A stretch of 9,952 bases of DNA from Chryseobacterium gleum. Its GTDB lineage: Bacteria > Bacteroidota > Bacteroidia > Flavobacteriales_D > Sanyastnellaceae. The DNA is taken from the NCBI GenBank assembly GCA_945883885.1, contig CAMCYM010000040.1:1-9952 (forward strand). The letters run 5' to 3'. The notes under the pieces were generated by a model, which had not been told where the DNA came from, made no database searches, and saw only the letters and a program-made list of their open reading frames with translations. The position numbers and the translations under genes are program-made. Positions 1 through 7,183 of the stretch are shown piece after piece. Every line of letters starts with the position of its first letter. Position 1 is the first letter of the stretch.

Positions 1-2
1 GG

Positions 3-1244
3 TCAGCCGCCCTGCCGCATCGCCTCCACCGGCTCCATCCGGGAGGCGGCGCGGGCAGGTGCCACCCCGGCGATGAGCCCCGACACGATGGCCACTCCGA
101 GCGCCATCAGCACGCGCGCGGGATGCATCGAAAGTTCGAACCCGAGATCTGCGGCATTGATGCCGACCACGAGCAGGCCGATTGCGGCGAGTGCGAACAG
201 GGCACCGAAGACACAGAGGGCCACGGCTTCGAACAGGAACTGCATGAGGATGAACCGGGAACGGGCTCCGATGGCTTTTTGGATGCCGATGATGCGCGTG
301 CGTTCGCGGACGGAGACGAACATGATGTTCGCAATGGAAAAGCAACCTACAAGGATGGCGAAGAGGCCGATGAACCACCCTCCGACCTCGACTTGGACGA
401 AGATGGTGTCCAGGATGCCGGTGAGCATGTCCATTTCGTTGATCGAAAAGTCGTCTTCCTCCCCCGGCGCGAGGCCGCGCATGGCCCGCATGTGGCGCGT
501 AACCTCTGCCCGAAGCGCAGGGTTCGTTGCGCCCGTGGCGCATTTCACGAGGATCTCTGAGCCGTTCGAAATGGCAATCACCCGGTCGCCAAGTTGTGCC
601 GGCACAAGGATCATCCGATCCATGCCGTTGCCGAACAGAGAGGCACCCTCCTTGCGAAACACCCCCACCACTTCTACCGCGGTGCCGCGGATTTTCAGCC
701 GCTTTCCCACTGCATTCGACCGGCCGAAGAGGACTTGGGCGACGTCGTCACCGATGACCGCCACGGCCCGGCCTGCGTCGCTCTCCGCTTCCGTGAAATA
801 CCTGCCGTGGGCGATGTCCAACGTGATGACACGGTCATAGGCGTGCGTCACCGCAACGAGCTCCACGCCTTCGAGGAAGTTGCCCTCGGCCTCCGGCGAT
901 ACCCTCGCGGTTTCTTGGTAGGCGACGGCTTGAGCCAGGGTCAACCGGTCTTCGAGCCCCTCCGCCTCCCGCAACGTCGATTCCGGCCGCTGCATGTAGG
1001 TCCACCACGGGTAATCGTCTTCGTTCGACCAGGGCCATTTTTGGACAAACAACACATCCGCGTCAAGGATATCGAACGTCCCACGGAGGTTGTCCTCCAG
1101 CGAATCGACCACCGCGAACACCGCGGAAATCATGAAGATGCCGACCATCACGCCCAGCAGCGAGAGGAACGTGCGCAATTTGTTGACCCAAATCGCGGAC
1201 CACGCAAACAGGAAGCTCTCCCGAAGTAATCTGAGCCACAGCAT
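3..1244 (-). CDS. ABC transporter permease, MacB/FtsX type
   Basis: This is an integral inner-membrane permease of the MacB/FtsX superfamily, 413 aa from the chosen ATG. Residues about 24-46 form the first membrane helix, preceded by a basic stretch (NKLRTFLSLLGV) typical of these permeases. Residues about 50-280 form the large periplasmic MacB-like core domain. Three more helices follow at about 288-312, 335-362 and 378-396. The conserved cytoplasmic motif between helices 2 and 3 is clear (NIMFVSVRERTRIIGIQKAIGA, near 306-327), and the C-terminus ends with the usual PARAASRMEPVEAMR. Members work with a separate ATPase, often in export of lipoproteins, peptides or drugs; the substrate cannot be inferred, and no ATPase gene lies in the window. 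An in-frame GTG lies 6 bp upstream (1250), but I prefer the ATG at 1244 because a TAGCTTTG promoter box ends only 5 nt before it and overlaps the GTG. The gene is divergent from purH. Confidence 0.9.
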   Translation of the reverse strand: MLWLRLLRESFLFAWSAIWVNKLRTFLSLLGVMVGIFMISAVFAVVDSLEDNLRGTFDILDADVLFVQKWPWSNEDDYPWWTYMQRPESTLREAEGLEDRLTLAQAVAYQETARVSPEAEGNFLEGVELVAVTHAYDRVITLDIAHGRYFTEAESDAGRAVAVIGDDVAQVLFGRSNAVGKRLKIRGTAVEVVGVFRKEGASLFGNGMDRMILVPAQLGDRVIAISNGSEILVKCATGATNPALRAEVTRHMRAMRGLAPGEEDDFSINEMDMLTGILDTIFVQVEVGGWFIGLFAILVGCFSIANIMFVSVRERTRIIGIQKAIGARSRFILMQFLFEAVALCVFGALFALAAIGLLVVGINAADLGFELSMHPARVLMALGVAIVSGLIAGVAPARAASRMEPVEAMRQGG

Positions 1245-1249
1245 CCTCA

Positions 1250-1257
1250 CAAAGCTA
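1250..1257 (-). promoter_or_regulatory. Bacteroidota -7 box for the permease gene
   Basis: On the minus strand this reads TAGCTTTG, an exact match to the Bacteroidota -7 consensus TAnnTTTG. It ends 5 nt before the ATG at 1244, so transcription would start at or within a few bases of the start codon. I see no clear TTG at the expected -33 position. The box lies 3 bp from the purH box, which faces the other way. Confidence 0.5.
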
Positions 1258-1260
1258 CTC

Positions 1261-1268
1261 TACTTTTG
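1261..1268 (+). promoter_or_regulatory. Bacteroidota -7 box for purH
   Basis: TACTTTTG matches TAnnTTTG exactly. It lies 27 nt before the purH ATG at 1296, so the predicted leader is about 20-24 nt. No convincing -33 TTG lies 17-23 nt upstream. A purH start at the in-frame TTG at 1266 would lie inside this box, which argues for the ATG at 1296. Confidence 0.5.
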
Positions 1269-1295
1269 CACCTCCCTGCCCAGATTCCCGAAGCC

Positions 1296-2816
1296 ATGCC
1301 CATCCGTTCTGCCCTGATTTCCGTCTACCACAAAGGCGGCCTCGAACCCATTGTCGAAGAGTTCATCCGACTCGGCGTGACCCTGTATTCGACGGGTGGA
1401 ACCCAGGCCGAACTCGAACGGCTCGGCGCGGAAGTGGTCCCGGTAGAGGCGCTGACGGCCTATCCATCCATCCTCGGCGGACGCGTCAAAACGCTGCATC
1501 CGAAGGTGTTCGGTGGCATCCTCGGCCGTCGGGCCCTCGCCTCGGACACGGAACAAATGGTCGAATACGATCTCCCGCCCATCGACTGCGTGGTGGTGGA
1601 CCTCTACCCCTTCGAAGACACGGTGGCTTCAGGAGCGGATGACGAGGCCATCACGGAACAAATCGACATCGGCGGCATCTCCCTCATCCGCGCCGCGGCA
1701 AAAAACCACACCGACGTCGTGGTCATCCCGGACCGTTCGGGGTACGCCGACCTGCTCGCGTTGCTGCGCGATGCCGACGGGGAAAGCACGCCGGAGCAGC
1801 GGCGGACCTGGGCTGCCCGCGCTTTCCAGGTGACTGCCGCGTACGACGCCGCCATCCACCGCTGGATGGCCGGAGGTGATGCAGCGCTGACCTGGTCGGC
1901 ACCGACCGGCCCACGCCAGGCGTTGCGGTACGGCGAGAATCCCCACCAGCGGGGCGAATTCCACGGAGATTTGGGAGCGATCTTCGAGCAGCTCAATGGC
2001 AAAGAGCTGTCTTACAACAACTTGCTGGACATCGATGCAGCCGTATCGCTCATCGGGGAATTTGCGGATGCAGGGCCTGCGGTGGCCATCGTCAAGCACA
2101 ACAACGCCTGTGGCTGCGCCGTGCGGCCGACCCTACTCGCGGCGTGGGAAGCCGCCTTGGAAGCGGACCCCGTCAGCGCCTTCGGAGGCGTGATCGCCCT
2201 CAACCGGCCGGTGGACGCCCCCACGGCGGCGGCCATGCATGACCTGTTTTTTGAGGTGGCCATCGCGCCAGATTTCACGCCCGAAGCACTGGAGCTGCTG
2301 CAGACGAAGAAAAACCGGATGCTGCTGCGCCACACCCCGGCCGCTCCCCCTTCGGTCCTGGTGCGCTCTGCACTCGGCGGGTTGCTCGTCCAGGAGCCGG
2401 ACGTGCGTTCGGAGACGGTAGCGGACTTGCAGCAGGTCACTGTCGCCGCGGCCACCGCTGCAGAGTTAGACGACGCCGTCTTTGCCCAGCGCATCGCAAA
2501 ACACACCCGCTCGAACACCATCGTCTTTGCCCGCAACCGCCAGCTCCTCGGCAGCGGGACCGGCCAAACTTCCCGCGTCGACGCCCTCCGCCAAGCCGCC
2601 GCCAAGGCGCGCGCCTTCGGCTTCTCCCTCGACGGTGCCGTGATGGCTTCCGATGCCTTCTTCCCCTTTGCGGACTGCGTCGAACTCGCGCGCGGTGAAG
2701 GAGTGCGCACCGTCGTCCAGCCCGGAGGCTCGGTGCGGGATGCCGATTCGGTGGATTTCTGCGACCGCAATGGGATGGCGATGTACCTCACCGGGGTGCG
2801 CCACTTCAAGCATTGA
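1296..2816 (+). CDS. purH: Bifunctional AICAR transformylase / IMP cyclohydrolase
   Basis: PurH catalyses the last two steps of de novo purine synthesis: formylation of AICAR with 10-formyl-tetrahydrofolate, then ring closure to IMP, in the cytosol. The 506-aa product has the usual length. The N-terminal MGS-like cyclohydrolase domain (about 1-195) shows YSTGGT (32-36 region), GGRVKTLHPK (61-70), DLYPFE (102-107) and IDIGGISLIRAAAKN (123-137). The transformylase domain shows RYGENPHQ (211-218) and the catalytic Lys267-His268 pair in IVKHNNACG. The C-terminus GMAMYLTGVRHFKH is the family ending. The frame is open 10 codons further upstream to a TTG at 1266, but the family N-terminus (IRSALISVYHK) and the promoter box at 1261-1268 favour the ATG at 1296. 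The NNACG variant, in place of the proteobacterial NPCG, fits Bacteroidota. It lies 66 bp upstream of mreB, which has its own promoter, so it may be only partly cotranscribed with the cell-wall genes. Confidence 0.97.
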   Translation: MPIRSALISVYHKGGLEPIVEEFIRLGVTLYSTGGTQAELERLGAEVVPVEALTAYPSILGGRVKTLHPKVFGGILGRRALASDTEQMVEYDLPPIDCVVVDLYPFEDTVASGADDEAITEQIDIGGISLIRAAAKNHTDVVVIPDRSGYADLLALLRDADGESTPEQRRTWAARAFQVTAAYDAAIHRWMAGGDAALTWSAPTGPRQALRYGENPHQRGEFHGDLGAIFEQLNGKELSYNNLLDIDAAVSLIGEFADAGPAVAIVKHNNACGCAVRPTLLAAWEAALEADPVSAFGGVIALNRPVDAPTAAAMHDLFFEVAIAPDFTPEALELLQTKKNRMLLRHTPAAPPSVLVRSALGGLLVQEPDVRSETVADLQQVTVAAATAAELDDAVFAQRIAKHTRSNTIVFARNRQLLGSGTGQTSRVDALRQAAAKARAFGFSLDGAVMASDAFFPFADCVELARGEGVRTVVQPGGSVRDADSVDFCDRNGMAMYLTGVRHFKH

Positions 2817-2845
2817 GCCCTCACAACATAAGCACCGACAACTTC

Positions 2846-2865
2846 CTGAAGGGATAGCCTTTCAG
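2846..2865 (+). terminator. Hairpin between purH and mreB (weak terminator or operator)
   Basis: Two 8-nt arms, CTGAAGGG (2846-2853) and CCTTTCAG (2858-2865), pair through 7 Watson-Crick pairs and one G-U around the loop ATAG. The tail AATATCTTTGG is only moderately U-rich, so as an intrinsic terminator for purH it would be weak. The same dyad fills the spacer of the mreB promoter, so a DNA-level operator role is an alternative. The structure is seen; the function is inferred. Confidence 0.35.
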
Positions 2866-2875
2866 AATATCTTTG
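2846..2875 (+). promoter_or_regulatory. mreB operon promoter, Bacteroidota type
   Basis: TATCTTTG at 2868-2875 matches the -7 consensus TAnnTTTG exactly. A CTG at 2846-2848, one mismatch from the TTG -33 element, sits 19 bp upstream, within the usual spacing. The box ends 7 nt before the mreB ATG at 2883, so the mRNA would have almost no leader. It probably drives mreB-mreC-mreD-mrdA-rodA, which show no other obvious internal promoter at the gene junctions. Confidence 0.55.
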
Positions 2876-2882
2876 GCCGTCC

Positions 2883-3908
2883 ATGGGCATGTTCAACCTC
2901 TTCATGCAGGAGATCGCAATCGATCTCGGCACCGCGAACACGATCATCTACTACAACGACAAGGTTGTGGTGGATGAACCGTCCATCGTGGCGAAGGACC
3001 GCCTCACTGGGAAAACGGTCGCCATCGGCCGGCTTGCCCAGCAAATGCACGGCAAGACCCACAAGAACATCGAGACCATCCGCCCGTTGAAAGACGGGGT
3101 CATCGCCGACTTCCAGGCCGCCGAAGAGATGATCAAGGGGATGATCAAGATGATAAACGACCGCAAGCGACTCTTCAATCCGTCGCTGCGGATGGTCATC
3201 TGCATCCCGTCCGGCATCACGGAAGTCGAGAAACGCGCCGTCCGCGACAGTGCAGAACACGCAGGCGGCAAAGACGTGTACCTCATCCACGAGCCCATGG
3301 CAGCCGCCATCGGCATCGGCATCGACGTCGAGGAGCCGATGGGGAACATGATCATCGACATCGGAGGGGGTACGTCGGAGATTGCCGTGATCGCCCTCGG
3401 TGGCATCGTGACGGATAAGAACATCCGGGTGGCCGGAGACGAATTCACCGCCGACATCGAGGAGTACATGCGCCGCCAGCACAACATCCTCGTCGGAGAG
3501 CGCACGGCGGAACAAATCAAAATCGAGGTGGGTGCCGCCCTCGCCGAGTTGGACAACCCCCCGCCCGACTACCCGGTGCGCGGAAGGGACCTGATGACCG
3601 GCATTCCGAAGGAAATCCTCGTCAGCTACCGCGAAATCGCCCAAGCCCTCGACAAGAGCATCAGCAAAATCGAGGAAGCCATCCACAGTGCCCTCGAGCA
3701 AACGCCGCCGGAGCTTTCCGCAGACATCTACAAGACGGGCATCTACCTCGCCGGGGGCGGTGCGCTGCTCCGCGGACTCGACAAGCGCATCCAAATGAAG
3801 ACCCGCCTGCCAGTGCACATCGCAGACGATCCGTTGCACGCCGTGGCCAAGGGTACTTCGATCGCGCTGAAGAACATCGACCGTTTCCCCTTCCTGATGC
3901 GCGACTGA
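2883..3908 (+). CDS. mreB: Rod shape-determining protein MreB
   Basis: MreB is the bacterial actin homologue. It polymerises on ATP under the inner membrane and orients the Rod complex for lateral-wall synthesis. The 341-aa product has standard length and all actin-fold signatures: phosphate-1 loop IDLGTANT (13-20), IPSGITEVEKRA (109-120), the nucleotide-site glutamate region EPMAAAIG (137-144), phosphate-2 loop DIGGGTSEIAV (159-169) and the adenosine motif AGGGALLRGLD (290-300). Leu97-Phe98 in the RLFNPS loop match the hydrophobic membrane-insertion loop known in Thermotoga MreB, and the short N-terminus MGMFNLFM could add a membrane contact. A second in-frame ATG at 2889 is possible, but MGMF starts resemble other Bacteroidota MreB proteins. 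First gene of the operon; mreC starts 14 bp after its stop. Confidence 0.98.
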   Translation: MGMFNLFMQEIAIDLGTANTIIYYNDKVVVDEPSIVAKDRLTGKTVAIGRLAQQMHGKTHKNIETIRPLKDGVIADFQAAEEMIKGMIKMINDRKRLFNPSLRMVICIPSGITEVEKRAVRDSAEHAGGKDVYLIHEPMAAAIGIGIDVEEPMGNMIIDIGGGTSEIAVIALGGIVTDKNIRVAGDEFTADIEEYMRRQHNILVGERTAEQIKIEVGAALAELDNPPPDYPVRGRDLMTGIPKEILVSYREIAQALDKSISKIEEAIHSALEQTPPELSADIYKTGIYLAGGGALLRGLDKRIQMKTRLPVHIADDPLHAVAKGTSIALKNIDRFPFLMRD

Positions 3909-3922
3909 GCGCGGCCTGAAGG

Positions 3923-4858
3923 ATGCGCAACCTCCTGCTGCTGATTGCCCGCCACCACCGGCTCGTGCTGTTTGTGGTGTTCGAAGCGCTCGCACTGGGG
4001 TGGTATGCTTCCGCAAACGGCCACGCGAGAGGCGCCTGGATTCGGATGAGCCTCACGGCGAATGGTGCGTGGATGGAGCGCGTGGCGCGTGTGAAGCACG
4101 TCGCAGATTTGGCCTCTTCAAACGACGCATTGCTGAGGGAAAACGCCGAATTGCGGGCGGCCCTGTTGGCGCGGGAAACCGAGCTCGCAGACACGTCCGG
4201 CTGGGTGGTTTGGGAGCCGCCGCCGGTGGACACGGCCGCCCTCGCCGCCGCTGCCGTGCCGGATTCCGGCGGGGTGGTGCGCACCGCCGTGAGCGGGCAG
4301 AAGCCTCGCGGACCGCGTGGAATCGAGGTGCCGCTGCGGGTGTATCCGGCCCGCGTCATCCGGGCATCTGACGACCGATCTGCGAACTACCTCATCCTCG
4401 ATGCCGGCACGGCAGACGGGCTCGCCGTCGGACAAGGGGTCATGGCACTCGGAGCCGCGGTCGGCCGGGTGCACGAGGTGACGGGGCAGTACGCGCTCGT
4501 CCTGCCGCTGGTCCACACGGGCATCGAGTGGAGCGCGCGGGTCGGAGCGGACGGGCCGGCGGCGCGGCTCGTTTGGGACGGGAAGTCCCTGGGGATGACA
4601 CAGTTGCGCGACGTGCCGCGCAGCACCGTCGTGGCTGCGGGGGACACTGTTTTGGCCACGGGATTCCAGGGATTCTTCCCGGCAGGCACACCCTTCGGAA
4701 CCGTGGTAGAAGAAGGGGTGGACCGTACAGGCGAATTCAAAGTGCTGACGGTCCAGCTGTTTGCGGATTACCGGAACCTCCGCTACGTGGAGGTCATCGA
4801 CGTAGGCGACCGCGAACAGCTCGACGCGCTCGGGCGCAGAACCCCCCAGCCGGAGTGA
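3923..4858 (+). CDS. mreC: Rod shape-determining protein MreC
   Basis: MreC is a bitopic inner-membrane protein whose periplasmic domain binds and activates PBP2 in the Rod complex. The 311-aa sequence has a short basic N-terminus, one membrane helix at about 13-30, and an alpha-helical stretch at about 52-90 with heptad-like Leu/Ala spacing (predicted dimeric coiled coil). The double beta-barrel domain runs at about 139-293, with YPARVIRASDD, LILDAGTADGLAVGQGVM, GRVHEVTGQYALVLPLVH and the typical GFQGFFPAGTPFGTV. A low-complexity Pro/Ala/Gly segment at about 97-137 between coiled coil and barrel makes it somewhat longer than I expect. The start MRNLLLLI follows Bacteroidota MreC starts. It lies between mreB (14 bp) and mreD (4 bp), so it must belong to the same transcript. 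Confidence 0.95.
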   Translation: MRNLLLLIARHHRLVLFVVFEALALGWYASANGHARGAWIRMSLTANGAWMERVARVKHVADLASSNDALLRENAELRAALLARETELADTSGWVVWEPPPVDTAALAAAAVPDSGGVVRTAVSGQKPRGPRGIEVPLRVYPARVIRASDDRSANYLILDAGTADGLAVGQGVMALGAAVGRVHEVTGQYALVLPLVHTGIEWSARVGADGPAARLVWDGKSLGMTQLRDVPRSTVVAAGDTVLATGFQGFFPAGTPFGTVVEEGVDRTGEFKVLTVQLFADYRNLRYVEVIDVGDREQLDALGRRTPQPE

Positions 4859-4862
4859 TGCC

Positions 4863-5378
4863 ATGACACCCGTAGCCGCCTTCCTCCGCTTCTTCATCGC
4901 TGGCATCCTGCAAGCGCTGTTCTTCCAGCACCTGGTGCTTGCGAACGGCTGGCTTACGCCGAGCATCCACGTCTACGGACTCGCCATGCTGCCGCTGGGA
5001 CGCAAACCATGGGTCTACCTCGTGGCCGGCGGGGTCATGGGGCTGCTGCAAGATTTTGCGGCTGCCTCGAACGGGCTGTACACCGCCACCTGTCTCGCCG
5101 TCGGGTTTTTGCAGCCATCCATCGGCCGATTGCTCGCGCCGCGCGAAGGGTACGAAGCAAATACAGAGCCCACGGCCGCCGCACAAGGGTGGGCGTGGTT
5201 CTCCGTGTATACCCTGCTGATGGTCGGGGCACACAACCTGATCTTGTTCGGGTTAGAAGCCGGTCGCTGGGGCCTGCTCCTGCGGGCGGAAGGCAAGGCG
5301 CTCACCTCGGTTGCGCTCACATTCGGGTTGGTCGCGCTCGTGCACCTCCTGTTTCAACCCCGTCCGCGGAGCCGATGA
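4863..5378 (+). CDS. mreD: Rod shape-determining protein MreD
   Basis: A small polytopic membrane protein of 171 aa, the usual MreD size. MreD partners MreC in the elongasome and is thought to balance MreC activation of PBP2. Hydrophobic segments lie at about 5-27, 33-46, 50-66, 72-90, 110-131 and 145-164, giving five or six helices. The family is weakly conserved, and the assignment rests on size, hydrophobicity, the GLLQDF motif in the middle (60-65) and position directly between mreC and the PBP2 gene. The ATG is 4 bp after the mreC stop. Its stop TGA overlaps the mrdA start in an ATGA (5375-5378), consistent with translational coupling. Confidence 0.9.
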   Translation: MTPVAAFLRFFIAGILQALFFQHLVLANGWLTPSIHVYGLAMLPLGRKPWVYLVAGGVMGLLQDFAAASNGLYTATCLAVGFLQPSIGRLLAPREGYEANTEPTAAAQGWAWFSVYTLLMVGAHNLILFGLEAGRWGLLLRAEGKALTSVALTFGLVALVHLLFQPRPRSR

Positions 5379-7183
5379 ACCTGCGCGACCGCCAAACCGT
5401 CATCGGAGGCATCTTCCTCTTCATCGTCGCGGTCTTCATCCTGCGGCTCTTCCAGCTCCAGGTCGCCTCGAACTACTGGACAGAATACGCCGCACGCCTG
5501 ACCGAGGAACAGCTGAGCATCGACCCGGCCCGCGGCATGCTCTATGACCGACACGGAGAGCTCCTGGTGACGAACGTGGCCAGCTACGACATCACCATCA
5601 CGCCTCGGCTCGCCCGCGGCAAACTCGACACCCTCGCTCTGGCCGAACTGCTGGACATGCCGCTCGACGAGCTCGTGCCCCTGCTCGATAAGGCACGGCA
5701 GTGGTCGATTTATCGCCCGTCGGTCCTGGTGCAGCAGCTTCCGACCGATGCGTTCGGGAAAATTGCCGGCGAGCTGTGGCGGTTCCCCGGCGTGGTCGGC
5801 CGGACCCGGTCCGTCCGCTCGAACCTCGAAGGGCTGGCCAGCCACCTCATCGGCGAGTACGGCGAGACGACGAAGGAAGAGATGCAGGCCGACCCGTGGT
5901 ACTTCCTCGGCGATTTCAAAGGCAAATCCGGCCTCGAAGCCCACTACGAAACCCTGCTGCGCGGCCGCAAAGGGGTGCAGTACTTGCTGGTAGACGTGCG
6001 GAACGACATCCGCGAACCGCTGAAAAACGGCGAGTACGACAGTTTGGCCATTGCAGGCGCAAACCTCGCGCTCACGCTCGATGCGGATTTGCAACGCTAC
6101 GCAGAGCTGCTGATGCAGGGCAAACGCGGCAGTGTGGTGGCCATCGAGCCCGCGACCGGGGAAATCCTGTGCCTCGTCAGTGCGCCCACCTACGACCCCG
6201 ACCTGCTCGTGGGTCCACGGCGCGGCATCCAGTACGACAGCTTGCTGAAGCACCCTTGGAAACCCTTGTACAACAGGGCGTTGCGCGGCACTTACCGGCC
6301 GGGTTCCATCTTCAAGATGTTCCAAGGTCTCATCGCCCTCGACGAAGGCGTCATCGGAACCAGCACACAGATCTACTGCAACCGCGACATCATCAGCTGC
6401 CACGGCTCGCATACGCAGGACGACCTGGCGAACGCCGTCGTCCACAGCTGCAACCCGTACTTCCACGAGGTCATGCGGCGGATGATCCAAGGACGCCGGT
6501 CCTCGAGCGCCTTTGAAGATGCCGCGCTCGGCCTGGCGAACTGGACCGATCGGATGCGGTTGTTCGGGTTCGGCACCGACCTCGGCGGGCACGTGCCAGG
6601 CGCAAGCGCGGGCTTCCTGCCGGACACCGCCTACTACAACAAGATCTACGGCAAGCGCCGGTGGGCCTATTCGACCATCTACTCGATTTCCATCGGGGAA
6701 GGGGAGTTGCTCACAACTCCCCTCCAAATGGCGAACGCCGCCGCCGCCATCGCGAACCGCGGCTGGTACCGCACACCCCATGCCGTCCGCGACGTCGGCG
6801 GCCAGGGCAAACCCGAAGGCGCCGGTCGCCGCGTGGACACCGGCATCCCCCCGGAGCAGTTCGCCCCCATCGTGGCCGCCATGCAAGCGGTGGTGGAGCA
6901 ACCCGGCGGCACCGGTTGGCGCGCAAAAACGCCCGGCATCCCCATCTGCGGCAAGACCGGCACGGTACAAGACGAGCCGCGGCTGGAGCACAGCGTCTTC
7001 ATCGCCTTCGCCCCCATGGACAACCCGAAAATCGCGTTGTCTGTGTACGTCGAGAATGCCGGCGCAGGCGGTTCGTGGGCCGCGCCCATCGCCGCCCTGC
7101 TCATCGAACAGTACCTCACCGACTCCATCAGCGATCCAGCCCGCGAACAGCGCGTCCTGGAAGGCACGTACCCCTTCGAATGA
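5375..7183 (+). CDS. mrdA: Penicillin-binding protein 2 (elongasome transpeptidase)
   Basis: A class B PBP of 602 aa, the DD-transpeptidase that cross-links new lateral-wall peptidoglycan made by RodA. It has a membrane anchor at about 8-27, the PBP dimerisation/pedestal domain with RGMLYDRHG (53-61) and GKSGLE (183-188), then a transpeptidase domain. The catalytic triad motifs are all present: Ser311-x-x-Lys314 in RPGSIFK, Ser358-Cys-Asn360 in HSCNPYF, and Lys527-Thr-Gly in CGKTGT. IGEGELLTTPLQMAN is the usual helix before the last motif. An open frame continues upstream through mreD to 5009, but that extension is unlike PBPs and covers mreD in another frame; the ATG at 5375 gives the canonical MNLRDRQ start and an ATGA overlap. 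Cys335, Cys342, His343/His346 and Cys359 cluster around the active site and might bind a metal. Confidence 0.96.
   Translation: MNLRDRQTVIGGIFLFIVAVFILRLFQLQVASNYWTEYAARLTEEQLSIDPARGMLYDRHGELLVTNVASYDITITPRLARGKLDTLALAELLDMPLDELVPLLDKARQWSIYRPSVLVQQLPTDAFGKIAGELWRFPGVVGRTRSVRSNLEGLASHLIGEYGETTKEEMQADPWYFLGDFKGKSGLEAHYETLLRGRKGVQYLLVDVRNDIREPLKNGEYDSLAIAGANLALTLDADLQRYAELLMQGKRGSVVAIEPATGEILCLVSAPTYDPDLLVGPRRGIQYDSLLKHPWKPLYNRALRGTYRPGSIFKMFQGLIALDEGVIGTSTQIYCNRDIISCHGSHTQDDLANAVVHSCNPYFHEVMRRMIQGRRSSSAFEDAALGLANWTDRMRLFGFGTDLGGHVPGASAGFLPDTAYYNKIYGKRRWAYSTIYSISIGEGELLTTPLQMANAAAAIANRGWYRTPHAVRDVGGQGKPEGAGRRVDTGIPPEQFAPIVAAMQAVVEQPGGTGWRAKTPGIPICGKTGTVQDEPRLEHSVFIAFAPMDNPKIALSVYVENAGAGGSWAAPIAALLIEQYLTDSISDPAREQRVLEGTYPFE

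Noticed and set aside
1266..1295. TTG start adding 10 residues to PurH
   Set aside because: The TTG lies within the TACTTTTG promoter box and the extra residues are not part of the family.
2862..4016. 384-aa open frame on the minus strand opposite mreB
   Set aside because: Antisense shadow of a fully conserved mreB; composition is His/Asp/Val-rich, as mirrored codons give.
5009..5374. N-terminal extension of the PBP2 reading frame
   Set aside because: It overlaps mreD in another frame, is Arg-rich and unlike any PBP; the ATG at 5375 gives the canonical membrane-anchor start.
5354..6991. 545-aa open frame on the minus strand opposite mrdA
   Set aside because: It lies wholly antisense to a PBP2 gene with all catalytic motifs, has no recognisable domain, and is expected from GC-rich codon use.
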